A program made the translations under genes and the position numbers. Shown in pieces: positions 1 through 8,073 of a DNA stretch of 64,000 nt (the stretch's first letter is position 1; each line of letters starts with the position of its first letter). The notes below the pieces were generated by a model. It searched no databases and had not been told where the DNA came from. It saw only the letters and a program-made list of their open reading frames with translations. Source of the stretch: Paenibacillus aestuarii (lineage in GTDB: Bacteria > Bacillota > Bacilli > Paenibacillales > NBRC-103111); NCBI RefSeq assembly GCF_027789125.1, contig NZ_JAQFVF010000083.1, positions 1-64,000 of the forward strand, written 5' to 3'.

Positions 1-17
1 GTGACGCAAGTAATTTA

Positions 18-395
18 TTACTTCACTTTTACTAACATATCCCTTTTGTTTGCAATCTCCTGGTTGTACCTCAACCCCCAGTCTCTCATGAGATTAATAA
101 TGGGTTCTAAGGTACGACCGAACTCCGTCAACGAATATTCAACCTTTGGCGGAACCTCTTTATAAACCTCCCTGTGTACTACTCCACCATCTTCTAATTC
201 ACGAAGCTGAAGGGTCAACATTCGCTGTGTGATATCTGGCATTAACCTGCGAAATTCATTAAAGCGCCTTGTCTCCGACAGTAAATGATATAAAATAACG
301 CCCTTCCATTTACCTCCAACCACCTCTAATGTGGTTTCTACTGGACATCCGCGGGGGTCAGGACAAGATGGATACTCAGTATTAATACTTTTCAT
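18..395 (-). CDS. HxlR-family transcriptional regulator
   Basis: A small winged-helix regulator of the HxlR/YodB type, likely a repressor of the divergent dehydrogenase gene at 577. The family pattern is clear: an N-terminal Cys pair (CPDPRGCP) ahead of the first helix, then VGGKWKGVILYHLL, RFNEFRRLMPDITQRMLT and a wing with VEYSLTEFGRTLEPI. The N-terminal Cys is the redox- or electrophile-sensing residue in studied relatives (HypR, YodB), so thiol sensing is possible. An ATG lies six codons upstream at 413, but the GGAGG ribosome site sits inside that extension and points to the ATG at 395, giving 125 residues, normal for the family. Confidence 0.9.
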   Translation of the reverse strand: MKSINTEYPSCPDPRGCPVETTLEVVGGKWKGVILYHLLSETRRFNEFRRLMPDITQRMLTLQLRELEDGGVVHREVYKEVPPKVEYSLTEFGRTLEPIINLMRDWGLRYNQEIANKRDMLVKVK

Positions 396-427
396 TTGTA
401 TGCCTCCATTCAAGTCTTAGTATAAAA

Positions 428-459
428 AAGTACACTATACAACAAAAATGTGCGTACTT
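428..459. promoter_or_regulatory. Candidate HxlR operator in divergent intergenic region
   Basis: Inverted repeat AAGTACAC...GTGCGTACTT (outer arms AAGTAC and GTACTT) midway between the HxlR gene and the divergent dehydrogenase. HxlR-type regulators bind palindromes with TAC/GTA half-sites, so this is the best operator candidate by position and symmetry. Binding is inferred. Confidence 0.45.
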
Positions 460-576
460 ACATAAAGTAGCTAACTGCATTATTATAACAGAAGTCGGAA
501 CATAAACGGTAACCAACTCCCATTTTTATACCGTTAAAAAAACTCTAAAGACTTAGACGAGAGGATGAAATGTACT

Positions 577-1599
577 ATGGAAACAATGAAGGCCGTTGGA
601 TTGCATCGTTATTTGCCTATTGAAAACCCAGAAAGTTTGTTGGATCTAAAAATTGAAAAGCCAGTTGCTACTGGCCGAGATCTACTCGTTCGTGTAAAAG
701 CTGTGGCCGTTAATCCAGTTGATTACAAGGTTCGATCACCTAAAGAAAAGGTTGAAGAAAACCCCAAAGTTTTAGGCTGGGACGTGGCGGGTATTGTTGA
801 AGAAGTTGGCCCGGATTGCACGTTGTTCCGTCCAGGTGATGAGGTTTATTACGCTGGTGACATTACTCGGCAAGGGGGTAATAGTGAATTCCATCTTATT
901 GACGAGAGAATTGTAGGGAAAAAGCCAAAATCTTTGGACTTTGCACAAGCTGCTGCCCTGCCGTTAACGACGCTGACTGCTTACGAGGCATTGTTTGAAC
1001 GAATGAACATTAGTCGTGAACCCAACGAAAATAAGAATAAAGCGATTCTTATCATTGGAGCAGCAGGCGGAGTCGGATCTATAGCTGTCCAATTAGCAAA
1101 ATGGGCTGGACTGACCGTTATTGGAACTGCCTCCAGACCTGATTCCGTTGCTTGGGCAAAAGAGCAAGGGGCTGACTACACCATCAACCACTTCGAGGAG
1201 TTCGTCCCCCAATTAAAGCAGTTAGGATATGAAACCGTTCCGTACATTCTTTGTCTTAACGCAACAGCTAAGCATTGGAAAAACATGGCGAACGCGATTG
1301 CACCTCAAGGAACCATTTGCTCAATCGTTGCAGACGGGCCGCTTGATATGCTCTCGCTAGTAAACAAAAGTGCAACCTTTGTTTGGGAGTGGATGTTTAC
1401 AAGAGCCATGTTTCAAACGGAAGACATGATTCAACAACACATGCTCTTGAACGAAGTAGCTGATTTAATTGATAGTAAAAAGATAAAAACTACCCTGAGC
1501 GAACGACTTTCCCCTATCCATGCTGAGAATTTACGAAAAGCTCATTCATTGCTGGAAACGGGCAGAGTTATTGGTAAAATTGCCATTGAAAATTTTTAA
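577..1599 (+). CDS. Zinc-independent MDR alcohol dehydrogenase / quinone oxidoreductase-like
   Basis: Medium-chain dehydrogenase/reductase of the 'zinc-type alcohol dehydrogenase-like' (adh_fam_1) branch, about 340 residues as usual. The GroES-like N-terminal half contains LGWDVAGIVEEVG and RPGDEVYY. The Rossmann part has the NADPH-binding stretch IIGAAGGVGSIAVQLAKW near residue 160. The catalytic and structural zinc cysteines of classical ADHs are absent, so it is probably a zinc-free quinone or enone reductase. The GAGAGG site lies directly against an ATG at 565 and 12 bases before the ATG at 577, so the later start is preferred. Divergence from an HxlR regulator suggests induction by electrophiles such as quinones or aldehydes (inference). 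Confidence 0.85.
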   Translation: METMKAVGLHRYLPIENPESLLDLKIEKPVATGRDLLVRVKAVAVNPVDYKVRSPKEKVEENPKVLGWDVAGIVEEVGPDCTLFRPGDEVYYAGDITRQGGNSEFHLIDERIVGKKPKSLDFAQAAALPLTTLTAYEALFERMNISREPNENKNKAILIIGAAGGVGSIAVQLAKWAGLTVIGTASRPDSVAWAKEQGADYTINHFEEFVPQLKQLGYETVPYILCLNATAKHWKNMANAIAPQGTICSIVADGPLDMLSLVNKSATFVWEWMFTRAMFQTEDMIQQHMLLNEVADLIDSKKIKTTLSERLSPIHAENLRKAHSLLETGRVIGKIAIENF

Positions 1600-1654
1600 T
1601 GCACTCAAAAACGATATCAGAAATTCCAAACCCTACTAAAAGGAAGTGCTTATC

Positions 1655-2317
1655 ATGAACCTGATTCAACTCTCAGAACATGTATATAAATGTGAATCTG
1701 TAGTCACTGAACCTATCCATATCCCTGTCAATACTTGGTTAATTAAAGATCATGATGATGTTTATATCATCGATACAGGTCTAGAAGGATTAGTAGATGC
1801 TCAAATGAGGGCAGCCACAGCTATTGGTACTCCCAAAGCCATTCTACTTACCCATGGCCACAGTGATCATATTCAAGGTGCTGCGAAGTGGTTAGAGAAG
1901 TTCAATATTCCTATATATGCCCATGAGAAAGAACTTATATATATCAATGGAGAAGCACCTTATCCGAACTTCAATACCCTTGAGAATACAGGGGTAGCCA
2001 ATAGGGTTCTGCCATTAACAGAGCAAACACTTGCAAACCTGCCTATCCAATACTATCTAACACCTGGGCACTCTCCTGGGCATGTCATCTACCATCATGA
2101 AACGGACAATGTACTTCTAACAGGAGATCTCTTTATTACAAGTAAGGAGGATTTACATCCACCCATTAGAAGTTTTAGCATCGATATCAACGAGAACATC
2201 GATAGCGCCGTTATTATTGATGAAATCAAACCCGCACTACTCAGCTCATCACATGGACATGAACTTCTCTACAATGATGAATTGTATGCAAATCATGTGC
2301 TACGGTATCGAGACTAA
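1655..2317 (+). CDS. MBL-fold metallo-hydrolase
   Basis: Metallo-beta-lactamase-fold hydrolase of about 220 residues. The metal site is complete: THGHSDHIQG (HxHxDH), a later histidine in TPGHSPGHVIYH, the bridging Asp in LLTGDLFI, and the C-terminal SSSHGHE. Substrate cannot be read; glyoxalase II-like or lactonase-like thioester or ester hydrolysis is typical of this group. It follows the dehydrogenase by about 55 bases on the same strand and may be cotranscribed. AAAGGA at 1638-1643 supports the ATG at 1655 rather than the GTG at 1646, which overlaps the ribosome site. Confidence 0.85.
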   Translation: MNLIQLSEHVYKCESVVTEPIHIPVNTWLIKDHDDVYIIDTGLEGLVDAQMRAATAIGTPKAILLTHGHSDHIQGAAKWLEKFNIPIYAHEKELIYINGEAPYPNFNTLENTGVANRVLPLTEQTLANLPIQYYLTPGHSPGHVIYHHETDNVLLTGDLFITSKEDLHPPIRSFSIDINENIDSAVIIDEIKPALLSSSHGHELLYNDELYANHVLRYRD

Positions 2318-2352
2318 AAAAGTCAATATATCCAATGAAGAGGGGATTCAGA

Positions 2353-2676
2353 ATGATACATGAATGGCGTGAATATACAATAGCTCCAGGTAAATCTGCT
2401 GATTTACACAAGCGGTTTGAGGAAGTAACAGAGCCCCTATTTAAAAAACATGGGATAAAAGCGCTTGGATACTGGAATGTCGTAGTCGGTGAAAATCCAA
2501 AACTGGTTTATCTTTGTGAATTCGAAGATCTCTCCCATCGAGAACGAGCGTGGGCTTCCTTTTTTAGCGATCCCGAATGGATTGCCGGTCGTGCGGCGTC
2601 AGAGAAGAATGGGCCTCTAACACTAAAAGTCGTCAATTCTATTTTATCGCCGACGAAATATTCAGCGATACAATAA
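2353..2676 (+). CDS. NIPSNAP-family protein
   Basis: A 107-residue dimeric alpha-beta-barrel protein of the NIPSNAP type, shown by HEWREYTIAPGK, KHGIKALGYW, LVYLCEFEDLSHRERAWASF and DPEW. Family members are small cytosolic proteins of mostly unknown role, often next to oxidoreductases. It starts 35 bases after the MBL-fold gene and is probably the third gene of that unit. GAGGGG just upstream favours the ATG at 2353 over the one at 2335. Confidence 0.8.
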   Translation: MIHEWREYTIAPGKSADLHKRFEEVTEPLFKKHGIKALGYWNVVVGENPKLVYLCEFEDLSHRERAWASFFSDPEWIAGRAASEKNGPLTLKVVNSILSPTKYSAIQ

Positions 2677-2887
2677 TCGGAGCTGTTAACTCTAATCCCG
2701 ATTTAAATGACTGAATAATCTGATAACTTAAAATGTCTTCCCTCTGACTGCTGCTGTGTGCAGCGGTTCGGGTGATCGATGAGGAAGACAGCCATCCTAT
2801 GTTGAGATCATATAGCCTATTCAGTTTAAGCAACAGAAATTTTCCATGCTTGTTCTTTCAAAAATAAGGATTCGGTAAGCCGTTTCC

Positions 2888-3469
2888 TCAATTTGATATG
2901 CTTTCTTCGCCCTTGGTAAGCAGGCTAATGGCCTTCGCGATAGCTTCCCTTGTCTCGTTTGGCGTTTTCAATGCATCAGGATCGTACGATGGGCCAAAAG
3001 GATTTGTTGGCGTCCAGGCAGTAGCTAAGACCATGATAGCAGTTAAAAGAAAACCAGGGGTGAAGGTCATTCCTACCTGACCGGCGCTTTGCGCATTCAT
3101 CAGCTGATTTATTTTCTTTTGTTGGACGGACGCACGGTCAGTTAAGTTAACGGCCTTCTGTTCTAACGCGTACCATGCCATTAATCGAAATAAATCGGGA
3201 TTTGACATCGCAAAATCGAAAACCCTTGCTGCATAACCGGGAAGATCATCAGGTGTGAAGGGTTCTTCATAAACGCGTGTCAGGTTATTCAGAAGAACGG
3301 TTGTAAAGAGCGTCTCTTTATTTTCAAAATAAATATAGATCATATTCTTATTGCATCCGGCATTTTTGGCAATGCGATCAACACGTGCGCCCGCAATCCC
3401 ATAGGAGGAGAACTCCTCCATAGCTGCCTCTAAAATCCGGGCTTTTGTTGCTTCTGCGTTTTTCAAAAT
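2888..3469 (-). CDS. TetR/AcrR-family transcriptional regulator
   Basis: TetR-type repressor of about 195 residues. The N-terminal helix-turn-helix is plain: ILEAAMEEFSSYGIAGARV, IAKNAGCNKNMIYIYFENKE (the usual last HTH helix has YYHF or YYYF), then LF. The C-terminal ligand domain has YALEQ and a hydrophobic ALAT/ATAWTP stretch of the TetR_C group common near SDR genes. A GGAGGGA site lies seven bases before a TTG at 3469; the longer form from 3487 has no ribosome site. It is divergent from an SDR stub whose promoter contains a clean palindrome, most likely this protein's operator. Confidence 0.85.
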   Translation of the reverse strand: MLKNAEATKARILEAAMEEFSSYGIAGARVDRIAKNAGCNKNMIYIYFENKETLFTTVLLNNLTRVYEEPFTPDDLPGYAARVFDFAMSNPDLFRLMAWYALEQKAVNLTDRASVQQKKINQLMNAQSAGQVGMTFTPGFLLTAIMVLATAWTPTNPFGPSYDPDALKTPNETREAIAKAISLLTKGEESISN

Positions 3470-3524
3470 TCGTCCCTCCATGTTCAAGCATCAGTATTTA
3501 AAATATATCATACGGTTAATATTA

Positions 3525-3570
3525 TTGACAAACCATTTAGTTAGATGTAATTTATAACTAACTAGATGGT
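3525..3570 (+). promoter_or_regulatory. Sigma-A promoter overlapped by TetR operator palindrome
   Basis: TTGACA at 3525-3530 and TAATTT at 3548-3553 with 17-bp spacing form a near-consensus promoter reading right. Overlapping it are arms ACCATTTAGTTAG (3532-3544) and CTAACTAGATGGT (3558-3570), an inverted repeat matching at 12 of 13 positions. The place and symmetry fit repression by the adjacent TetR protein. Confidence 0.7.
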
Positions 3571-3609
3571 TATATACATCTGGAAACCTAATGGAAGGAG
3601 GAATTCTCG

Positions 3610-3780
3610 ATGTCACAAGCTACCACAAAGAATACCTTTGTTACAGGAGGAAGTCGCGGCATTGGCCGAAGCACTGTACTAAGCCTTGCAAAACGCGGTG
3701 TTGATTTGATTTTCACATACAAGTCGAATCAGGAAGAAGCAGAAAAAGTCGTCTCCTTGGCGCATGACAGTGCGGGCTAG
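3610..3780 (+). pseudogene. Truncated short-chain dehydrogenase (N-terminal stub)
   Basis: A 56-residue frame with AAGGAGG ribosome site encodes the start of an SDR enzyme: TFVTGGSRGIGRSTVLSLAK (TGxxxGIG cofactor motif), then VDLIFTYKSNQEEAEKVV. It stops at TAG where about 190 more residues would be expected, and the next 150 bases show no SDR sequence, so the body has been deleted. The TetR-controlled promoter is intact and now drives only this stub, or reads through to the complete SDR gene at 3933. Confidence 0.75.
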
Positions 3781-3932
3781 CATTATCACAGTCTCCATTG
3801 CTAGGTTCAAGCATTCTGGCGAATGGTCGCTTAATTCTATTTGCTTCAAATAACACTGTCTAGACACTTTACTTTAAAAGTTAATGGGTGACTTAGACTA
3901 GATACATTAAATTATAAAAGGAGGTAACTCTG

Positions 3933-4676
3933 ATGAAACTTTCAGGGAACACGATACTAATCACTGGTGGAGGTTCTGGAATTGGTTTAGCTTTTGCAGA
4001 GCGGTTTATTAAAGCTGGCAATACGGTTATTGTCTGCGGACGACGCGAAAGTGTTCTGCAGGAGGCTAAGGAGAAGTTCCCAAGTCTCATTACTCGAGTC
4101 AGTGATCTTGGGCTTGAATCTGAGCGTACAGCGTTGTTTGACTGGGTGACCACGAATTATCCAGACGTCAACGTACTGGTGAACAATGCGGGGATTGGGG
4201 ACCAGTTTCATGTGTTGAAAGAAAAAGAGAATTGGAGCTATTACAACAGTGAAATTGCGATCAACTTTGAAGCCCCTGTCCATCTTTCTCTGCTGTTCGC
4301 ACCATTTTTTTCAACAAAACAAGATACGGCTATTGTGAATGTTACATCTGGGTTGGCTTTCACCCCCCTAGCAATTAGCCCAATTTATTCAGCAACAAAG
4401 GCGGCACTACATTCCTTTACGATGAGTCTAAGACACCAACTTTCCGATGCATCTGTAGAAGTCATTGAAGTGGCTCCGCCGGCAGTTCAAACGGCCTTCA
4501 CCCGTAATAATGGAGAGCCTTTAGATGCTTTCGCGGATGGAATTTTCCAGGGATTTGAAGAAGGTAAACAGGAGATTGGCTATGGCTCTTCCATGAATCG
4601 CCTGCGCATGTCACGTGACGAAATCGACATATACGTAGAGAAAATGTATCAAGCGATGAAAGGTGCCATTGAATAA
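3933..4676 (+). CDS. SDR-family oxidoreductase (DltE-like)
   Basis: Complete classical short-chain dehydrogenase of 247 residues. The cofactor motif is ILITGGGSGIGLAFAE, the structural motif is NVLVNNAGIG, the catalytic Ser lies in IVNVTSGLAF, and YSATKAAL gives the YxxxK pair. It resembles the DltE/YvaG group of uncertain substrate. The AAAGGAGG site is well placed. It lies downstream of the TetR-controlled SDR stub and may share its promoter, which would make it the functional target. Confidence 0.9.
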   Translation: MKLSGNTILITGGGSGIGLAFAERFIKAGNTVIVCGRRESVLQEAKEKFPSLITRVSDLGLESERTALFDWVTTNYPDVNVLVNNAGIGDQFHVLKEKENWSYYNSEIAINFEAPVHLSLLFAPFFSTKQDTAIVNVTSGLAFTPLAISPIYSATKAALHSFTMSLRHQLSDASVEVIEVAPPAVQTAFTRNNGEPLDAFADGIFQGFEEGKQEIGYGSSMNRLRMSRDEIDIYVEKMYQAMKGAIE

Positions 4677-4689
4677 TTTTGTTACAATA

Positions 4690-4733
4690 GGGGCTGCCTT
4701 ATCAGCGGATTTAACCGCTCTAAGGACAGCCCC
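4690..4733 (+). terminator. Hairpin after SDR gene
   Basis: Arms GGGGCTG-CCTTA...AGCGG and CCGCT...TAAGG-CAGCCCC form a long, nearly perfect stem 13 bases after the SDR stop. Only a short T-rich tail follows, so termination is likely but weak. Confidence 0.6.
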
Positions 4734-4976
4734 TTGAGGTTTCGTGCTTCCATGCTCCTATCCTTCAAAAATCTAAATATAAATCGGCTCTATACCGCCA
4801 TTTGCGGATTCCTAAAGCCCGTAAGAGGGCGGGAACTAGGGGAATATACGACTTGAAAATGAGGACTGGATTAAGCTAACGAGCAGTCATGTTCAATAAC
4901 ATGTGTGTACAAATTAAATAGAGATTAGTAATATGGTGAGGATGTGTTTTGACCAAGTGAGACAAGAAATGGGGCG

Positions 4977-5192
4977 GAACTCGATGATTCAATCGATTAT
5001 ATAAGGGCGGCTAAGGATAATGGTTTAGTTGCAATAAGATGTAATTTATTATTTTATTAAGAAGACGAATTATCTCAAGCTGATATCATTATAGATGACT
5101 TAATTGAACTAAAGCATTAATATCATAATTTGCAAACGGTAGATGTTAGCGAACTGCAAATAGTGGTAAAACGGAGAATGGAATTAAGGTAA
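4977..5192 (+). pseudogene. Decayed small coding trace, unidentified
   Basis: The 650-base gap between the SDR and MOSC genes has no intact gene. One frame reads ELDDSIDYIRAAKDNGL, then after a TAA DELSQADIIIDDLIELKH, then after another TAA a stretch ending KRRMELR and TAA. The amino-acid texture and single frame suggest a small protein gene with two in-frame stops. It has a faint resemblance to Spo0E-like or aspartyl-phosphatase-type small proteins but cannot be assigned. The rest of the gap, 4740-4976, shows nothing recognisable. Confidence 0.25.
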
Positions 5193-5211
5193 GTATGAAA
5201 AGGTATATTGA

Positions 5212-5255
5212 TAAGACGGGAGCGCAGTATGTACACTAAATCCGGTCTTATTTTT
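5212..5255 (+). terminator. Probable intrinsic terminator
   Basis: TAAGACGGG and CCGGTCTTA form a stem followed by TTTTTG, downstream of the decayed frame and upstream of the MOSC gene. Confidence 0.5.
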
Positions 5256-5327
5256 GTAATCATCATTCAGATACCTTTTGGTATCCGCTCGTGTATATCT
5301 AAATCAAACGGAGAGGAGTGATGTGAG

Positions 5328-6086
5328 ATGTCATATACATATATTGGGAAAATTACGCATTTAACGCGCTATCCGGTTAAGTCGATGGCGGGCGAGGCGA
5401 TGAAGCGTGCACCGATTGCGCCCTACGGCTTGTACGGCGACCGAAGCCACGCGTTGATCGATAACGACAAGGAAGGCTGGGATAGCTTCATTACAGCGCG
5501 GCGGTATCCACAGATGCTGGGCTATACCGCTTCGCTGCCAGACAGCGGCGGAACGAAAGAAGCATTTCCAGAGGTGCAGATCGCTGCACCAGACGGACGT
5601 CTGCTGCATTGGACGGACGATTTGCTAGAAGAGCTCGGGGGATTCCCAAACCGCTCAATTTCACTGAAGCGGCATCGCCCGGACAGCAAGGAGCTGCTCG
5701 CTGTCGATGCCGGAGGGCTGCTGCTCATTACGGATCGCTCGTTGCGGAAGATCGAGGAGCGGATGGGCGCCCCGGTTGATCCGCGCCGATTCCGTGCGAA
5801 CATCATGATTGAGCTGGATGAAGACGCTGCCGAAGATGAGTATGCATGGGTTGGATCGCGGCTCCATCTAGAGGACGGTACGGTATTGGAGGTCGTCGAG
5901 CCATGTGAGCGATGCATGCTCGTGACGCTCGATCCCGATACGCGTGAGCGAAACAACGCAGTGCTGCTGGCGGTGAAGGATGTGATGAACCTGCAGTTCG
6001 GTGTGTATGCATCCGTCATCCGTACGGGCGAAGTGGCGGTCGGGGACAAGCTGTACATGGAGAAAATCGATACCGCTTCATCATAA
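5328..6086 (+). CDS. MOSC-domain protein with N-terminal beta-barrel domain
   Basis: A 252-residue protein with the MOSC N-terminal barrel (LTRYPVKSMAGEA, YGLYGDRSHALID) followed by the MOSC domain, where the conserved cysteine site is EPCERCMLVTLDP. The family handles sulfur or molybdenum-cofactor-linked chemistry (YcbX, YiiM, mARC relatives) such as reduction of N-hydroxylated compounds, but no fused ferredoxin or reductase domain is present here. It stands alone between two terminators. A GGAGAGGAG site precedes the ATG. Confidence 0.9.
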   Translation: MSYTYIGKITHLTRYPVKSMAGEAMKRAPIAPYGLYGDRSHALIDNDKEGWDSFITARRYPQMLGYTASLPDSGGTKEAFPEVQIAAPDGRLLHWTDDLLEELGGFPNRSISLKRHRPDSKELLAVDAGGLLLITDRSLRKIEERMGAPVDPRRFRANIMIELDEDAAEDEYAWVGSRLHLEDGTVLEVVEPCERCMLVTLDPDTRERNNAVLLAVKDVMNLQFGVYASVIRTGEVAVGDKLYMEKIDTASS

Positions 6087-6123
6087 TGTACGGCTAGGCA
6101 AATCCTGCCACGCTCGACGAGGG

Positions 6124-6154
6124 AGACAGGCTACTTCGGTAGCCTGTCTTTTTT
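6124..6154 (+). terminator. Intrinsic terminator of MOSC gene
   Basis: Perfect 10-bp stem AGACAGGCTA / TAGCCTGTCT with CTTCGG loop, followed by a run of six T. Confidence 0.92.
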
Positions 6155-6247
6155 AACATATGGTAATGGATTAAAAAACTATAGAAAAGGCAGCAGTTCT
6201 ATAAATCGTTCAACGAACGGGACACTATAATTTAATCATTACATGAT

Positions 6248-6272
6248 GGCAGCCGGAATACGATCGGCTGCC
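6248..6272. repeat. Perfect inverted repeat GGCAGCCG/CGGCTGCC
   Basis: Two 8-base arms with a 9-base spacer between the MOSC terminator and the leftward DUF3231 terminator. No T-run follows on either strand, so it could be a protein site or a minor hairpin. Confidence 0.4.
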
Positions 6273-6283
6273 TATCTCTGTTG

Positions 6284-6310
6284 AAAAAAAGAAGAGGTCA
6301 CCCTCTTCTT
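6284..6310 (-). terminator. Terminator of leftward DUF3231 gene
   Basis: Read leftward: AAGAAGAGG, a GTGA-type loop, CCTCTTCTT, then seven T. It lies just past the stop of the DUF3231 gene. Confidence 0.85.
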
Positions 6311-6332
6311 GACGATTTTGATATTAATTAAA

Positions 6333-6851
6333 TTAAACTTCCACAAGCTCTGGTCTTTTGATTTGTAGAGGAGGAGGAATTAACCATCCTTTCTCCTTGC
6401 TCATCTTTAGTATTTTTAACCCAATCGCTGCTTTGGTTGTATGATACTTAGTGAATAGGGCTCCAATGTCTTCACGTGTTACCTTACCCATAATTTGACT
6501 ACAAGCAATTAAACTAACTGAAGTAGCAGCACCAAGCATAGCAGCTATTTCTTGATCAGAGAATCTAACACCTACTGGGATATCTTCTAATTTGGTTTCA
6601 GGTCTATCGGGTAATGCTGGAGGAGGCATGATACCATTATCGATTAAAATAGAATCGCACTCGCTGATTTCAAGCTCAGCCTGGTTAATGATATCGCCAA
6701 TTATTTTCTTGAGATCTTTATCACCTGCATGATATTGACATGCTCGGTTGGCAGAAACACAACCTTTTGCAGCCATCGAGAACTGCCATATATCATAGAT
6801 CTCTCCGTAATGTAATGGTTCATCTTTTTGATTGCCGGATAAAATACCCAT
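6333..6851 (-). CDS. DUF3231-family protein
   Basis: A 172-residue all-helical protein of the DUF3231 family (Bacillota, ferritin-like four-helix arrangement, function unknown). Recognisable parts are LHYGEIYDIWQFSMAAKG, a mid-protein MPPPALPDRPE linker, VRFSDQEIAAMLGA and the C-terminal KEKGWLIPPPLQ. AGTAGGAG precedes the ATG. A second family member lies at 23403. The gene has its own terminator and may be cotranscribed with the 30-residue peptide gene upstream at 6929-7021. Confidence 0.85.
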   Translation of the reverse strand: MGILSGNQKDEPLHYGEIYDIWQFSMAAKGCVSANRACQYHAGDKDLKKIIGDIINQAELEISECDSILIDNGIMPPPALPDRPETKLEDIPVGVRFSDQEIAAMLGAATSVSLIACSQIMGKVTREDIGALFTKYHTTKAAIGLKILKMSKEKGWLIPPPLQIKRPELVEV

Positions 6852-6928
6852 ATAGTCGCAACTCCTACTTTTTAGATTTTATAGCGATCAAGTTTCTCAG
6901 TGAGTAAGTGACTTAGAATGATTACATT

Positions 6929-7021
6929 CTAACTCTGCTGAGAATAAATGATGGCACAAATGAAGCAAATATGCTTTGAACCCTTTCTTTGTCTCGTATT
7001 TTCACAACAGACACATTTCAT
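6929..7021 (-). CDS. Small Cys-rich peptide (30 residues), possible zinc-ribbon
   Basis: Leftward frame of 30 residues with a perfect GGAGGTG ribosome site nine bases before ATG. The peptide has MKCVCCENT near its start and HICFICA near residue 20, so two paired-Cys knuckles (CVCC and CFIC) 12-15 residues apart, like a minimal zinc ribbon, with a basic stretch RQRKGSKH between. It lies about 75 bases upstream of the DUF3231 gene on the same strand. I do not recognise a family. The ribosome site and cysteine spacing argue that it is real. Confidence 0.5.
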   Translation of the reverse strand: MKCVCCENTRQRKGSKHICFICAIIYSQQS

Positions 7022-7345
7022 GGTGTCGTTCACCTCCGAGTGTATTATGTCCGATGGTTAATTACGGATATTCATGGTACAAAAAATTGAATACGGATAG
7101 CCATGAGCGAATATAAAGAATCCCTTCAGACGCGAAGTCATTTACTCAGTTGCTGAATCGGTTGGTTCAGTAACAGCGGTGACCCATGGTGCTAGTTAAA
7201 AGAGGATTTTGAAACACTTGGCGATGGTCTACGATGCCTACCGCAATTGACGCAAGTTTGGAAGGGGATTTATCCCAACTGGGCGAAAGGTATTGTGAGC
7301 GGAGTACTCGGAAGAATGATATCGGAAGGAGACAATGAAGGAAGT
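7022..7345. other. Gene-poor stretch before MerR remnant
   Basis: This 324-base stretch holds the ribosome site and presumably the promoter of the leftward small peptide. On the right strand from about 7190 some reading frame runs into the MerR remnant, but no family could be recognised in it. Confidence 0.4.
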
Positions 7346-7882
7346 ATGGCTAGCGACCAAATCTATACGATTGGGCACGTCTCGCGGATCTGTGGGATCT
7401 CCATCCAAACGTTGAGATATTACGATAAACTCGGGTTAATTTGTCCCAGCCGGACAGATCCCTTCACCCAATATCGATCGATACTATTCGAATATGGATA
7501 TACTATTAGTCAAAATCGTACAAGATTTAAAAAGCTACCGTTTCTCATTAGAGGAGATCGGGAACATTTTGAAACAGAAAGGGATCGAAGGGCTATCGGA
7601 AGCCTTGGAAGGTAAAAAGCTAGAGACACTGGCAGAAATCAAGCGGCTTCAAGTATCAGTAGCCTCCATGGAATGGCGACTGGAACATGGATAGTCTGAG
7701 AGGCTTAAACAAAAAGCTTAGCTATGAAGGGTTATTGATTGAATTGAAGCAAATGGTGGATCGTACTGTCGCTTTCGAAAGGAGGCTCCCGATCACCCAT
7801 TCGTACGAACATTGCCAGCAGGCGCTTATATAACAGCAACTTACAGCGGCCCACCAACGAGAATTTTTGCTTATGTTGCGAA
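7346..7882 (+). pseudogene. MerR-family regulator with GyrI-like effector domain, frameshifted
   Basis: The true start is the ATG at 7346 (GAAGGAAG site). The MerR helix-turn-helix is clear: YTIGHVSRICGISIQTLRYY, KLGLICPSR, TQYR. At 7473-7480 ATCG is duplicated in tandem; removing one copy restores TQYRYYSNMDILLVKIVQDL and the dimer helix follows. A further shift near 7690 leads to LLIELKQMVDRTVAFERR, and another near 7800 to FVRTLPAGAYITATYSGPP, typical of the GyrI-like drug-binding domain of BltR/BmrR-type regulators. At least three lesions make it a pseudogene. Its target gene is not visible; up to 8073 nothing else is recognised. Confidence 0.8.
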
Positions 7883-8073
7883 CCCAAACATACCTTGCCA
7901 CATTTCAATACTTCATGTCTTGCTATTCCTGCAACAATTAAATCAGTTTTCTAGGACCCATGTTGACTTTCTTGCGTAATTTGGAAAATAAGCATAAATG
8001 GATTAGTTAGATAACGAGATGCCAGAGAAAAACCAAGGCAAAGCATAAAGAGAAAATAAAATTAAGTATGAAA

